A DNA stretch of 34,962 nucleotides, taken from Bacteroidota bacterium (GTDB lineage: Bacteria; Bacteroidota; Bacteroidia; Chitinophagales; Chitinophagaceae). The translations under genes were made by a program, and so were the position numbers. Shown piece by piece: positions 1-8,720 of the stretch (positions are counted from its first letter, which is position 1; each line of letters starts with the position of its first letter). The stretch lies in NCBI GenBank assembly GCA_023429985.1, contig JAEZCV010000047.1, positions 1 through 34,962 of the forward strand, given 5' to 3'. Below the pieces are notes generated by a model that worked only from the letters and a program-made list of their open reading frames with translations, had not been told where the DNA came from and did no database searches.

Positions 1-616
1 GTTTAGCTTTCAACAAACCTCTTTCTTCTAAATCTTTTCTGAGCTTTGATGCAGATGTAAACTGAATGGAGGGAATTTTTTCTGCAACTGCCGCTTTTAC
101 ATTCCTGAGGTTATCATCAATAAATAAACACTCCTCAGGTTGAAGATTGAACCTGTCGAGCAATAATTTGTAGAACTCAGGGAATGGTTTTCGCATTTTT
201 TCTTCACCACTAACAACACGCCCATCAAACCAGTGTAAAAAATGGTAGCGCTCCAGCGCTATGGGAAATAATTCTGCACTCCAGTTGGTAAGTGCATAAA
301 ATTTATAGCTATCTGAATTTTTAAGATCTTCAAAAACATCAACTGTTTCCTTTATAGCACCACCAAGCATTTCGGTCCAGCGACCATAATATGCTTCAAT
401 CATTTCTTTCCATTCAGGATGTTCTGCTGATAATGTTTCAGTAGCTTCTTTTATGGTGCGTCCACCATCCTGTTCTTCGTTCCAGTCGGGCGTACAAATA
501 TTTTCCAGGAAATATTTTCTTTCAGATTCATCCTTTATCAGTTTTTCAAACAAATAAGAAGGGTTCCAGTCAATTAATACGCCTCCAAGATCCCAGATGA
601 TGGTTGATGTTTTCAT
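1..616 (-). CDS. HAD-superfamily hydrolase (YihX-like phosphatase), C-terminus cut by window edge
   Basis: About 205 residues are visible from the ATG at 616-614, and the frame is still open at base 1, so the stop codon lies outside the window. All four HAD motifs can be read: motif I IIWDLGGVLIDWN with the nucleophile Asp near residue 9; motif II ALTNWS; motif III lysine in MRKPFPEFY; and motif IV FIDDN. The motif I form DLGGV, with Gly at the +2 position, is typical of the YihX/HAD-IA branch, which contains sugar-phosphate phosphatases. The cap is a short helical insert after motif I. It is probably a soluble cytoplasmic phosphatase. Its substrate cannot be read from sequence. It is transcribed away from the TPR gene and appears monocistronic. 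Confidence 0.88.
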   Translation of the reverse strand, partial: MKTSTIIWDLGGVLIDWNPSYLFEKLIKDESERKYFLENICTPDWNEEQDGGRTIKEATETLSAEHPEWKEMIEAYYGRWTEMLGGAIKETVDVFEDLKNSDSYKFYALTNWSAELFPIALERYHFLHWFDGRVVSGEEKMRKPFPEFYKLLLDRFNLQPEECLFIDDNLRNVKAAVAEKIPSIQFTSASKLRKDLEERGLLKAK

Positions 617-835
617 AACCTGCTAATTTCGGGAATAGAGTGGATATACTATCTAAAATTTTGCTATTTCATTCACATTGCTATTGTAGTTGGTCCATAA
701 TTTATTTCATATACAAAAATGATAACTGGATAAATATTGATCTGAAACACTGGCACGAAATACATATGGTATACTAATACTCGTAAATAACTGTAAAAGA
801 GCGGATGCCCCCACCATATGATAATACTTGCAGGT

Positions 836-867
836 ACTAAACGACGAAACGACTAAACAACTAAACA
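836..867. repeat. Short tandem repeat, four 8-bp units of ACTAAAC plus one base
   Basis: Units start at 836, 844, 852 and 860. Three read ACTAAAC and one reads ACGAAAC, each followed by G or A. It lies in the 267-bp non-coding gap between the HAD gene and the 3' end of the TPR gene. The rest of that gap shows nothing I can name. Confidence 0.6.
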
Positions 868-883
868 ATTACCTAACCAGGCT

Positions 884-1537
884 TTACCCCGGGATCCTTG
901 AAATATATTTCTCTATTTGTTTGATCTGATCTACAATTTGAGGTGTAGTAGGTTTCAGTGCTTTTGCTTTACGGAAGAAATCTTTTGCTGCCCTGAATTC
1001 TCTTTTATTCATCATCAGGCTGCACATTTGAAGATAAGCGGCAGCATGGTTTTCCTTGTCAGGCAGGCCTTTACGCAAGGCGGACCTGATATAACTTTCC
1101 GCCTGTTTAAGATCGTTTTTTTGCATGGCAAGCATACCCATTTGCAACATGCTGGCACCTTCGGCTTCCTTCATGGGCATACCCAGGTCGAGGCCTTTTT
1201 TCATGTTCTTTTCTGCCCCCTCAAAATCCTGTTTCATCATGGCAATGTTTCCCTTCAGGGTATAAAAAACAGAACGAATAGGCTTGAATAGGAGGTTAGG
1301 AAAATGAATAGAAGCGATCACTTTTTCTGCTTCTTCAATATTGCCACTTTCCAGGTGTTCCTGGATCAGGCGCAGAGGACCAAAGAAAAAATGCCCCAGC
1401 ACGAGGATCAATCCAACAAGATATAAAGGAAATACAGGCCAGAATCCACTGATGGTAAGGTTAAGTACCAGTCCGGCAATGATCATAATAATTCCCAGCC
1501 AGAGACGGTATTTAATAAGGATGTTATACAACTTCAT
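884..1537 (-). CDS. Membrane-anchored tetratricopeptide-repeat protein
   Basis: 217 residues. The N-terminus holds two hydrophobic segments at about 12-31 and 33-52. After them comes an all-helical region with TPR-like spacing, clearest at 98-131 (KGNIAMMKQDFEGAEKNMKK) and 140-165 (NDLKQAESYIRSALRKGLPD), with a further unit near 170-200. TPR domains are protein-docking scaffolds. Here the scaffold probably sits on one face of the inner membrane. A perfect -7 element lies 20 nt upstream of the ATG at 1537. The gene has no obvious operon partner, and its function is unknown beyond the repeat fold. Confidence 0.82.
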   Translation of the reverse strand: MKLYNILIKYRLWLGIIMIIAGLVLNLTISGFWPVFPLYLVGLILVLGHFFFGPLRLIQEHLESGNIEEAEKVIASIHFPNLLFKPIRSVFYTLKGNIAMMKQDFEGAEKNMKKGLDLGMPMKEAEGASMLQMGMLAMQKNDLKQAESYIRSALRKGLPDKENHAAAYLQMCSLMMNKREFRAAKDFFRKAKALKPTTPQIVDQIKQIEKYISRIPG

Positions 1538-1557
1538 GAGAAAATCTTAAGGGAGGG

Positions 1558-1565
1558 CAAAGATA
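1558..1565 (-). promoter_or_regulatory. Bacteroidota -7 promoter element for the TPR gene
   Basis: On the minus strand this reads TATCTTTG, a perfect match to TAnnTTTG, with 20 nt between it and the start codon at 1537. No clear -33 TTTG is seen. Confidence 0.55.
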
Positions 1566-1665
1566 AGGCGGGGTATGAGAAAATCTTTGTTATTTTGCAG
1601 CCCGATTTATTGGCTAATTACCTTATTTCCAAATTAACAAATTAGCCATTTCCCGCAGGCATAGT

Positions 1666-1737
1666 GGCCCGGTAGTTCAATGGATAGAATAGGAGTTTCC
1701 TAAACTCTAGATACAAGTTCGATTCTTGTCCGGGCTA
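1666..1737 (+). tRNA. tRNA-Arg (anticodon CCT)
   Basis: A full cloverleaf folds by eye. The acceptor is GGCCCGG (1666-1672) with CCGGGCT (1730-1736) and discriminator A1737. The D stem is GTTC/GAAT. The anticodon stem is GGAGT/ACTCT around loop TTCCTAA, giving anticodon CCT at 1699-1701. The T arm is ACAAG-TTCGATT-CTTGT. CCA is not encoded, as is common in this phylum. It reads the AGG arginine codon. Confidence 0.95.
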
Positions 1738-1751
1738 CTTTGCAATGCGGG

Positions 1752-1805
1752 ACTAAACTTTAGATAAGGTTCGATACCTTTCGGGGCTCCTTAGCAAATG
1801 CGGGA
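1752..1805 (+). repeat. Decayed tandem copy of the tRNA-Arg 3' half
   Basis: Bases 1753-1805 repeat 1700-1752 at a constant offset of 53. The copy covers the last two anticodon bases, the anticodon 3' stem, variable loop, T arm and acceptor 3' strand, plus the flank ending TGCGGGA. The T stem is kept by compensating changes (AAGG/CCTT), but the 5' half of a tRNA is absent, so it cannot make a tRNA. It resembles a duplicated attachment site left by an integrative element, or a local slippage duplication. Confidence 0.75.
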
Positions 1806-1928
1806 TGAACAGTAGAATTATTTTCGATTTCTTACCCACCAATAAATTGCTAAACATTATTATTATCCGCCACTCAGCTCTTCATTTCTCCAGTCATTAC
1901 TTCTATCTTTAAGCTCACCAAAACCACT

Positions 1929-2573
1929 ATGCTCTACCTCAACCGCATCATCAGCATTATTGGCTGGACTTTCATTATTGCATTATCGGTTTATTTTTTC
2001 TTCGATAATGTAATTGCCTATTTCTATGGATATCGCAGCAGGCTGTTTGGAACTACCCTGTTTAATAACCAGCTCTGGGTGGCTATGCACATGACAGGAG
2101 GAACACTTACACTTTTACTGGGGCCTTTACAATTCTGGAAATACCTTAGAACAAGGTTTGTGAAAATTCACCGCAACCTGGGTAAATTTTATATGCTTGG
2201 AATTGCACTGGCCTGTGCTCCTGCCCTCCGGCTTTCTATAATAAGCACCTGCGTGCCCTGCCGTATATCGCTTTTTCTTCTTACAATATTTGCGCTGCTT
2301 TCAACCGCTTTTGCATGGAAAGCCATCAAATCAAAAAACATCAAGGCACACCGCCAGTTTATGGTGCGCAGTTATATTTGTGTACTTGCCTTTGTTGCAG
2401 TGAGAATTGATGGTATTCTGCCGCTAGATTTTCTTTTCGGGTCTGTTGAGGATGCAACTTTCAGAAGAGTAGTAAACGAATACTTTTTTTCATTTGTTCC
2501 ACTGTTAATTGGAGAGATTTTTCTTACCTGGTTACCATCTGCAGGCCTGAGGTTTAAAACCAATTGTAAATAA
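1929..2573 (+). CDS. DUF2306 family integral membrane protein
   Basis: 214 residues with about six predicted membrane helices, the first at 7-30. Conserved histidines sit in a pattern I associate with DUF2306: MHMTGG near residue 54, KIHRNLGKFY near 80, and KAHRQFMVRSY near 140. The spacing resembles haem-binding histidines of cytochrome b561-like bundles, but haem binding is inference. A CVPC pair lies in a loop near 108-111. The gene has its own transcription unit downstream of the tRNA and converges on the porin gene. Its function is unknown. Confidence 0.8.
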   Translation: MLYLNRIISIIGWTFIIALSVYFFFDNVIAYFYGYRSRLFGTTLFNNQLWVAMHMTGGTLTLLLGPLQFWKYLRTRFVKIHRNLGKFYMLGIALACAPALRLSIISTCVPCRISLFLLTIFALLSTAFAWKAIKSKNIKAHRQFMVRSYICVLAFVAVRIDGILPLDFLFGSVEDATFRRVVNEYFFSFVPLLIGEIFLTWLPSAGLRFKTNCK

Positions 2574-2645
2574 AAACATGTTAGTAAACATCCACTTCAG
2601 CGCTGTATCAGAACCGAATTTCAGAGCCAGTAATGAGCCTCATGT

Positions 2646-2693
2646 GAGCCAGAAGAGAGGGAGCAGATAGTATTGCCTGCTCTCTGCTGGCTC
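2646..2693. terminator. Hairpin between convergent genes
   Basis: GAGCCAG (2646-2652) pairs with CTGGCTC (2687-2693), and inside it GAGCAG (2661-2666) pairs with CTGCTC (2677-2682). There is no long T tract on either side, so it may be only a weak or factor-assisted terminator. Confidence 0.4.
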
Positions 2694-2757
2694 TGTCTTC
2701 CCTCTATGGTATAGGATTCTTTTTTGATGGATAATCTGGCAAATCCATTGTACACTC

Positions 2758-3966
2758 CTAAAAGACTACCTGCACCCTGAATTGCGTTGCACTGGCATTA
2801 TACCTGTTTTCAATCCTTGAAAAGATCTGGTTAGCCATGAACCTTATGTTCTTTCTGTAATACCAGTTCAATCCAATAGTTATGTCATTCATCTTTTTAA
2901 TTTCTTCTACAGATTCCTTTAAATGTACCCTGGCATACCTAACGCCCACTTCCCATGCACCTCTATATGATTCACCCTGTACAGGACCTGCTACCGAAAC
3001 ATCCGAAAATTCATTTCCATCAAGATCATAACTCCGCTTTCCCCTTCCTAAAAACATGGAAGCCTGAAGGTAAAAACTGTTGAAATCCCTTTTCCTTTCA
3101 CTTCCTGCAGCTCCTTCATCAATTCGCACAAAAGAATGCATGTATTCTCCCATCAGGGCAAACTTCTTATACGTATATCCCAACTCCCCTGCAAATGAAT
3201 TTACCTTATCTACATTTGGTATGGTTCCGGATTTAATAAACTGTCCTCCGGTATGCGTGGGATTCTCAACATTCAGCTCATACACATCATCTATGGGAGA
3301 ATAAAAATTGGTTGATAGTCCAAGGTGTAAGGTTTTATTCAATGAAGTATCCCAAACAGGCAAAACGGCAAGCCTTGAAGAAATAGAATGCTGGCTATTG
3401 CCATCCAGGTCGGAAGCCAGTGAATTGGTTAACCGAAACAGGCCTGCATAGATCCTTGCCCTTTGGTCAAAAAAACTGCGCTGCAACATTATGCCGGCAT
3501 TCCTTCCAGGGCCAAAAGTGCTGGAAAGCGACCGTTCCATAAAAACGATGCTGTTGCTGGTGGTATTTTCCTCCATCCCAAATGGTTCACGGAAATGACC
3601 AACCGTAATTTTCTCGAAAAAAGGAAGTTTAATAAATGCCAGGTATAGGTCTGCAAAGCTGATCTCTTCACCAAAAGAAAACTCAAATTCATATTCAAGG
3701 GCGTTTTCAATTACCCCTTCAAAACTGAGGCGTGCTCTCCTCAATTCAATTGTACTAAGTGGTTTGCCTGCAATGGAATCCAGATCGCCATCATGTTTAT
3801 TATAAGCAAGGTCGTAATGAATACGGCCTCCGACACTTAACTCGGTTTTACCGTTCTCTGTTCTGAATTTTAACCCATCATCCCAAACAGCTTTTAAACC
3901 TGTTTGGGCCTTTAAGGTAAAAACAATGATTATATAAATAAAAATAAACCCCGTCCGCTTTATCAT
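2758..3966 (-). CDS. Phosphate-selective porin O/P family outer-membrane protein
   Basis: 402 residues with a signal peptide (MIKRTGFIFIYIIIVFTLKAQ, cleavage after about 20). After that comes the usual OprO/OprP order: a first strand region GGRIHYDLAYN, then STIELRRARLSFEGVI, DLYLAFIKLPFFEKITVGHFREPFGME near 120-150, and FMERSLSSTFGPGRNAG. The chain ends on an aromatic outer-membrane signature (RVQVVF). It should form a 16-strand outer-membrane barrel. In Bacteroidota such porins are often general or phosphate/polyphosphate channels, so the substrate is uncertain. The gene stands alone between convergent and divergent neighbours. Confidence 0.88.
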   Translation of the reverse strand: MIKRTGFIFIYIIIVFTLKAQTGLKAVWDDGLKFRTENGKTELSVGGRIHYDLAYNKHDGDLDSIAGKPLSTIELRRARLSFEGVIENALEYEFEFSFGEEISFADLYLAFIKLPFFEKITVGHFREPFGMEENTTSNSIVFMERSLSSTFGPGRNAGIMLQRSFFDQRARIYAGLFRLTNSLASDLDGNSQHSISSRLAVLPVWDTSLNKTLHLGLSTNFYSPIDDVYELNVENPTHTGGQFIKSGTIPNVDKVNSFAGELGYTYKKFALMGEYMHSFVRIDEGAAGSERKRDFNSFYLQASMFLGRGKRSYDLDGNEFSDVSVAGPVQGESYRGAWEVGVRYARVHLKESVEEIKKMNDITIGLNWYYRKNIRFMANQIFSRIENRYNASATQFRVQVVF

Positions 3967-4005
3967 ACCCGGTCAGAAATGCAATTCTTATTCCTTTACT
4001 TCAAA

Positions 4006-4089
4006 TCATTTACAGATAAAGGCAAGTACAATTAAAGCTATGATTCCCGACCAGTTCATGAGCAGGTGGTATACCGACTGTTTCATCAT
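4006..4089 (-). CDS. Possible 27-residue hydrophobic microprotein
   Basis: The reading frame is MMKQSVYHLLMNWSGI followed by ALIVLAFICK and a stop. It has a short polar start, one helix long enough to span a membrane and a Cys-Lys end. It lies 39 bp upstream of the porin start on the same strand. There is no Shine-Dalgarno sequence, and random frames of this size are common, so it is only a candidate. Confidence 0.25.
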   Translation of the reverse strand: MMKQSVYHLLMNWSGIIALIVLAFICK

Positions 4090-4269
4090 CTAAATTTAAT
4101 GTGTGAAAATTCAAGAAAAACCTAAAAAAACAATGCCTGATGAGGATCGAATGGCGAAAAAATGTAATGAAATGTTGCCTGCCCACAGTATGGCTTGCCG
4201 GGGATAATAAAAAATATAAAGCGTATTGATTTATAGGGAGATTTGGAATGAATCCCCACCCATTTATAT

Positions 4270-4277
4270 TATATTTG
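4270..4277 (+). promoter_or_regulatory. -7 element upstream of the sensor kinase
   Basis: TATATTTG matches TAnnTTTG perfectly. A TTTG at 4242-4245 could serve as the -33 element, but the 24-nt spacer is longer than usual. The leader to the ATG at 4352 would be about 70 nt. Confidence 0.5.
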
Positions 4278-4351
4278 ACATGCATTTTGGCATCTGACCG
4301 CTGAAAACCTAAATCTGATCATCCAATCCGGCAACGGACAACAAAAACCTG

Positions 4352-7300
4352 ATGCACCATAAAAAGATCCTGTGGCTGTTTGCCCTTGCAACCCTATTAT
4401 CCATTCTTCCCGAAAATTCCCTTGCACAATTCAACCCAATAGAACAGCAATATGTTTTTCGCAGCTGGGATAACCAGTCGGGCCTGCCCCAAAATACAGT
4501 AAACGATATTGAAAAAGATCATGATGGATATTTATGGGCAGCAACAGAAGAAGGCCTGATTCGCTTCGATGGATCGGAATTTCACATAAAAAACGAATCC
4601 AACACTCCCGGCCTGCACTCGAGTGTATTTTACGACATTACCGTATCGCCCCAGGGAATCTGGGCTTCCAGCCGCAATTCAATACTTCGCATTAACAAAC
4701 TAAAAACCCAGTCATTCGATTTTCGAAAAAACCTGGAAGGCTCCTGGATCAAATGCATAGAAGCAGAAGCTTCCGGGAAACTTTGGATAGGAACCAGCTC
4801 GGGTGAACTATTCTTCCTTGTAAATGATTCGTTTTATCGTTACGTTCCCTGGAACCCCGAAAGTTCAGGTTCTATAGATGCAATAAGAATACTGAATGAT
4901 GGTTTGCTGCTGGGAACTGCAAAAGGATTAAAAAAAATTAATTATTCCCGTGGCACTATTTATAGCTTTCCCGAACTGGAAGGCTTGCAGGTGAGCGCCA
5001 TCCAGCCGGGAAATGAAAATGAAATATGGATAGGAACAGCCGATGAAGGCCTATTCGTTTTAAAGAACAATGCAGTATCCCCCATTACCAAAAAGGGATT
5101 GAAAGAACCCTTTATAAACAGCCTGGCAGTTGCCCCGGATGGAGCAATCTGGATTGGAACAAGAAGTAATGGATTCCAGGTTTATAAAAATGGTTTGTAT
5201 ACCAGCCCGAACCAAAAAGAATTTGAACACGATGGCATAAAATCCATTCTTTTCAGGCAGAACGATGTTGTTTGGCTGGGCACAACTTCTTCAGGACTTG
5301 TTAATATGAAACCTTCGCAGGTTTTAATGTTTGAAGCTGATAAAAACATTGCCAATAGTGTTATACTCCCCATTTACCAGCATCCATCCGGTGAAACATG
5401 GGTGGGAACCGCAGGTAAGGGACTGAACCTGCTTCAGAACGGGAAAACAATAACCTTTACCACCGAAAACGGGTTATCGAATAACCTGGTACTTTCTATT
5501 TATGGCAATGATAAATTTGTTTATATAGGAACTTCGAATGGCCTTGACCGTTATAACCGTAAGACCAGGAAAATTGACAGGCATTTTACCAAGGCAGATG
5601 GACTTTCAAGTAACAGCACTCAATCGGTTTATTTTGATTCTAAGAACAGGCTTTGGATAAATACCCGTGCAGGCGGCATTCATTTTATGAATGAAGCAGG
5701 AAAAATTGAAAAAGTTTCGCTTAGTAATACTTTAAACGCAACGGGTTTCCTTTCTGTGTTTGAAGACAGCAAAGGAAATATTTGGTTTGGCAGTCGTGGT
5801 TCCGGAATGGTTTGCATTGATCCTCAAAACCGCATCCGGCATTATAATGTTCGCAATGGATTTTCACCGGATATTGTATTTGATTTTTATGAGGATAAAC
5901 ACAAGGTGCTGTGGATGGCCACGGAAAAGGGCCTGGCCTATTTGCATAATGGAAAGTTTGGATTGTTTGACAAATCTTCCGGACTTAGATTCAATGAAGT
6001 TTACAGGGTAATGGAGGACGAAAAAGGATATTTATGGCTGAGCGGTAACTTCGGACTTCAAAGAGTTTCTGTTAAAAACCTGCACAATACTTTTACATCA
6101 AACAATAAAACTGTATCTGTAAAACTATTTAATACGGTTGACGGGATGGCCAATGCCGAAAACAACGGTGGCTTTTACCCTGCCGGATGGAAAATGAAAG
6201 ATGGATCTTTGTGGTTTCCAACCGTACAGGGTATTGCTATTATTAATCCTTCCATAATAAAAGACGCAGTGTTGCCTTTGCAAATACGACTGCAATCGGT
6301 GAAGTATGCCAACAATGAATTCAACCCAAACGACAAAATTGTAATTCCTCCGGATGTTTTTAACATCGAAGTGAAATATTCAAGTATCGATTTTTATAAA
6401 GCCGCCGATATCAATTATTATTTCCGGTTAAAAGGTTTGCATAAAGACTGGATTGCAGCCGGCAACAGAAAGACCGCTTACTTTTCAGGGCTGAATCCAG
6501 GCAATTATTCCTTCGAAGTAAAGGCGGAACAATATGGACAATGGTCAGAAACCTCTTTCATTCCCATTACTGTTAAACCCCATTTTTACCAGACAATGAT
6601 CTTCAAAGGCTTCCTGGTACTGTTGCTTATGGGTGCAGGATTTGGAGTGATGCTCTACCAGAAATCCCGGGCTAAAAGAAAACTCCTGGATCAGAAAAAA
6701 ATTACAAAGGCTCAGATCAACGGCCAGGAAAAAGAAAGACAGGTAATTGGGGCAGAATTACATGATAATATTAACCAGCAAATTTCTACAGCAAAACTTT
6801 ACCTTGACTTCGCACGCTCCAACCAGGAAATGCGATTACCCATGATTGAAAAAAGCGAAAAGGTTTTGCAGAATGTAATTAATGAAATCAGAAGTCTGTG
6901 TAAATCCATCTCTCCGCCAACTTTAAGAGATATGGGTTTAACCGAAGCCTTAAATGAATTGTTTGCCTCCTATACCGATGTTGGAAAATTCATTGTTCAT
7001 TTTACCTGCAATGCTAAACTCGATGAACTTCCTGAAGATTTAAAGTTCTCGGTTTTTCGTATAACACAGGAACAATTAAACAATATTTCCCGCCATGCCG
7101 ACGCAACACATGTGTGGATCGATTTTTCCACTGTGGGCTCAAGGTTATTTTTAAGTATAAAGGATGACGGTAAGGGTACTCTGGTAAATACAAAACCCTC
7201 TGGAATGGGTTTGTCAAATATTCGCCAGCGTCTTGAATTATATAATGGTTTTCTTGAAGTTGTTTCTGCTCCCGGGAAAGGTTATGCGTTATATATAAAT

Positions 7301-7393
7301 ATCCCGGTGGAACATAGCGAACAAAATGAAGATGAAGTAGAAAGTATTTTAAGACCTAATGAAATTCTTCAAAAGAAAGAGAAATTGAATTAG
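4352..7393 (+). CDS. Reg_prop/Y_Y_Y periplasmic sensor histidine kinase (HisKA_3 type)
   Basis: 1013 residues. A signal peptide ends near residue 25 (SLAQ). Residues about 30-650 form repeated Reg_prop blades, recurring as GLPQNTVNDIEKDHDGYLWA, IWIGTADEGLFV, IWIGTRSNGFQV and LWINTRAGGIHF. A Y_Y_Y domain lies at about 655-745 and one membrane helix at about 751-771. The dimerisation and phosphoacceptor helix carries ERQVIGAELHDNINQQIS with His804. The ATPase has an N box (EQLNNISRHADATHV, about 908-922), a DDGKG box near 936 and GMGLSNIRQRL near 951. It should sense a periplasmic ligand and phosphorylate a NarL/LuxR-type regulator. None is encoded nearby, and unlike classic hybrid systems there is no receiver domain. 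Confidence 0.93.
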   Translation: MHHKKILWLFALATLLSILPENSLAQFNPIEQQYVFRSWDNQSGLPQNTVNDIEKDHDGYLWAATEEGLIRFDGSEFHIKNESNTPGLHSSVFYDITVSPQGIWASSRNSILRINKLKTQSFDFRKNLEGSWIKCIEAEASGKLWIGTSSGELFFLVNDSFYRYVPWNPESSGSIDAIRILNDGLLLGTAKGLKKINYSRGTIYSFPELEGLQVSAIQPGNENEIWIGTADEGLFVLKNNAVSPITKKGLKEPFINSLAVAPDGAIWIGTRSNGFQVYKNGLYTSPNQKEFEHDGIKSILFRQNDVVWLGTTSSGLVNMKPSQVLMFEADKNIANSVILPIYQHPSGETWVGTAGKGLNLLQNGKTITFTTENGLSNNLVLSIYGNDKFVYIGTSNGLDRYNRKTRKIDRHFTKADGLSSNSTQSVYFDSKNRLWINTRAGGIHFMNEAGKIEKVSLSNTLNATGFLSVFEDSKGNIWFGSRGSGMVCIDPQNRIRHYNVRNGFSPDIVFDFYEDKHKVLWMATEKGLAYLHNGKFGLFDKSSGLRFNEVYRVMEDEKGYLWLSGNFGLQRVSVKNLHNTFTSNNKTVSVKLFNTVDGMANAENNGGFYPAGWKMKDGSLWFPTVQGIAIINPSIIKDAVLPLQIRLQSVKYANNEFNPNDKIVIPPDVFNIEVKYSSIDFYKAADINYYFRLKGLHKDWIAAGNRKTAYFSGLNPGNYSFEVKAEQYGQWSETSFIPITVKPHFYQTMIFKGFLVLLLMGAGFGVMLYQKSRAKRKLLDQKKITKAQINGQEKERQVIGAELHDNINQQISTAKLYLDFARSNQEMRLPMIEKSEKVLQNVINEIRSLCKSISPPTLRDMGLTEALNELFASYTDVGKFIVHFTCNAKLDELPEDLKFSVFRITQEQLNNISRHADATHVWIDFSTVGSRLFLSIKDDGKGTLVNTKPSGMGLSNIRQRLELYNGFLEVVSAPGKGYALYINIPVEHSEQNEDEVESILRPNEILQKKEKLN

Positions 7394-7451
7394 CCGGACC
7401 AGAATTTCCGCAACAGCGAGCATTACTAACTGATATAATTTGCATGCTAAA

Positions 7452-7491
7452 CTAATAAGGCTTCCTTTTCGGGAAGCCTTATTAGTTTTTT
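7452..7491 (+). terminator. Rho-independent terminator after the sensor kinase
   Basis: A perfect 14-bp stem: CTAATAAGGCTTCC (7452-7465) with GGAAGCCTTATTAG (7472-7485), loop TTTTCG, then a run of six T. It abuts the stop codon of the convergent T9SS cargo gene and may also serve it. Confidence 0.9.
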
Positions 7492-8487
7492 CTACAGCTT
7501 TTGAAAAGTGGAGGCCATGCCGCTTTTCAATTTTATAAAATAAATACCTGGTTGAAGATGTCCGGTTTCAATTTTATAAGTACCCGAAGTATTAGGTTCG
7601 ATAGTTTTTGCATACACCATTTCGCCAGCAACGTTAAATACCTGAACCATTTCAGTTGCACCTTCATTTAACTGAAGTTGAAAGAATAATTCTGACCTGG
7701 AAGGATTTGGATACACTTTAAATGATTCATCAGCACTATGCTTTACAACCAATGTTGTTGAATACTTAAAACTACCATCAGCATCTACCATTTTTAACCG
7801 GTAATAATTAATTCCATTCGCTGGAAGTTCATCACGAAAAAAATATTCCATTTCTTCTCCCAAAGCGTTTACCGTACCAATCTTTATAAAGCTGTTGGCT
7901 TCTGTACCTCTTTCAATCTCAAAATGCTTTGCATTCACTTCTGATGCAGATTTCCAGGATAAATCCATGCCCTGCTTCGATTGACCTATTTTAAAATAAG
8001 ATAGCGTAATGGGAAGGATCATTCCGGGAGCTGAAAAATTAGAGATGGTTAGCACACCATTCCCTGCAGCATTATCTAAAGACCTTACCCTGAAACCTAT
8101 TGTTGATCCTGAAGTAACTGATCCACCATTGAATGTACCCGATTGCATCATACCACCATCATTATTTGTTAGCTGAGTAAATACACCATTTACTAAAACA
8201 CCGGCAGGATCAAAGTTCGGACCATCCGATGTGGTATAACTCCAGTTAAAACTCCAGTTACCAGTTGCAGTGGTAATAATGGTATAATCCACAGTAACAT
8301 CTCCTATATTTAATTCATCATCACTACCGTTCAGGATTAGGGAAGCCGGTGCGCCAGCAGTATTTACAGATCCATTGGCGCCGGGGGAATTAGTAAGTGT
8401 CCAGTTTGCCACTGCATATGGTCCACTAAATTGTGCGTTTAAACAGGTAGAAGCTAATAAAAGAAAGAAAAAGTAAAATTTTTTCAT
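7492..8487 (-). CDS. Secreted protein with T9SS type A C-terminal sorting domain
   Basis: 331 residues with a signal peptide (MKKFYFFFLLLASTCLNAQ). Residues about 20-165 form a beta-rich domain with many Asn, Gly and Thr, ending with the phrase ILPITLSYFKIGQSKQGMDL. About 165-250 looks like a fibronectin III-like segment (LSWKSASEVNAKHFEIERG, YYRLKMVDADG). About 255-331 is the sorting domain, with FKVYPNPS at its start, PGIYFIKLKSG near the end and a Lys-containing tail. Such proteins cross the outer membrane by the type IX system and are often anchored at the surface. No catalytic motif is visible in the first domain. It may be an adhesin or carbohydrate-associated protein, but that is a guess. 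Confidence 0.88.
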   Translation of the reverse strand: MKKFYFFFLLLASTCLNAQFSGPYAVANWTLTNSPGANGSVNTAGAPASLILNGSDDELNIGDVTVDYTIITTATGNWSFNWSYTTSDGPNFDPAGVLVNGVFTQLTNNDGGMMQSGTFNGGSVTSGSTIGFRVRSLDNAAGNGVLTISNFSAPGMILPITLSYFKIGQSKQGMDLSWKSASEVNAKHFEIERGTEANSFIKIGTVNALGEEMEYFFRDELPANGINYYRLKMVDADGSFKYSTTLVVKHSADESFKVYPNPSRSELFFQLQLNEGATEMVQVFNVAGEMVYAKTIEPNTSGTYKIETGHLQPGIYFIKLKSGMASTFQKL

Positions 8488-8720
8488 AGAAAGCCGGTAA
8501 CCCGGTTGATTTTAATTAATAAATAATAAGGAATCGTAATTGAAGGGGTTGCAAAATTGTAATTATGATGTACATAATGCAATAAGGAGAAAGTACTATG
8601 TTGAACAAAATAATTTTTTCGACCAAACCGCTCTTGTCTTAGCTAAACTTTGCCATTAAGCAATAATACAGGTAACCACCCCCTATCTTTGAAAACCCTG
8701 AAACAGAAAACAACTATACC

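Larger units (their letters stand above)
3967..4351. other. 385-bp divergent intergenic region between porin and sensor kinase
   Basis: It contains a 27-codon hydrophobic reading frame on the minus strand (4006-4089) and a -7 element for the kinase (4270-4277). The remainder shows no recognisable gene. The longer minus-strand frame through 4010-4285 has no coding character. Confidence 0.6.

Noticed and set aside
1752..1805. A second tRNA gene
   Set aside because: Only the 3' half is present. There is no D arm or 5' acceptor strand, so it is a remnant and not a gene.
4010..4285. A 91-residue minus-strand frame in the porin/kinase gap
   Set aside because: There is no coding character, and it overlaps the kinase promoter element and a better small frame.
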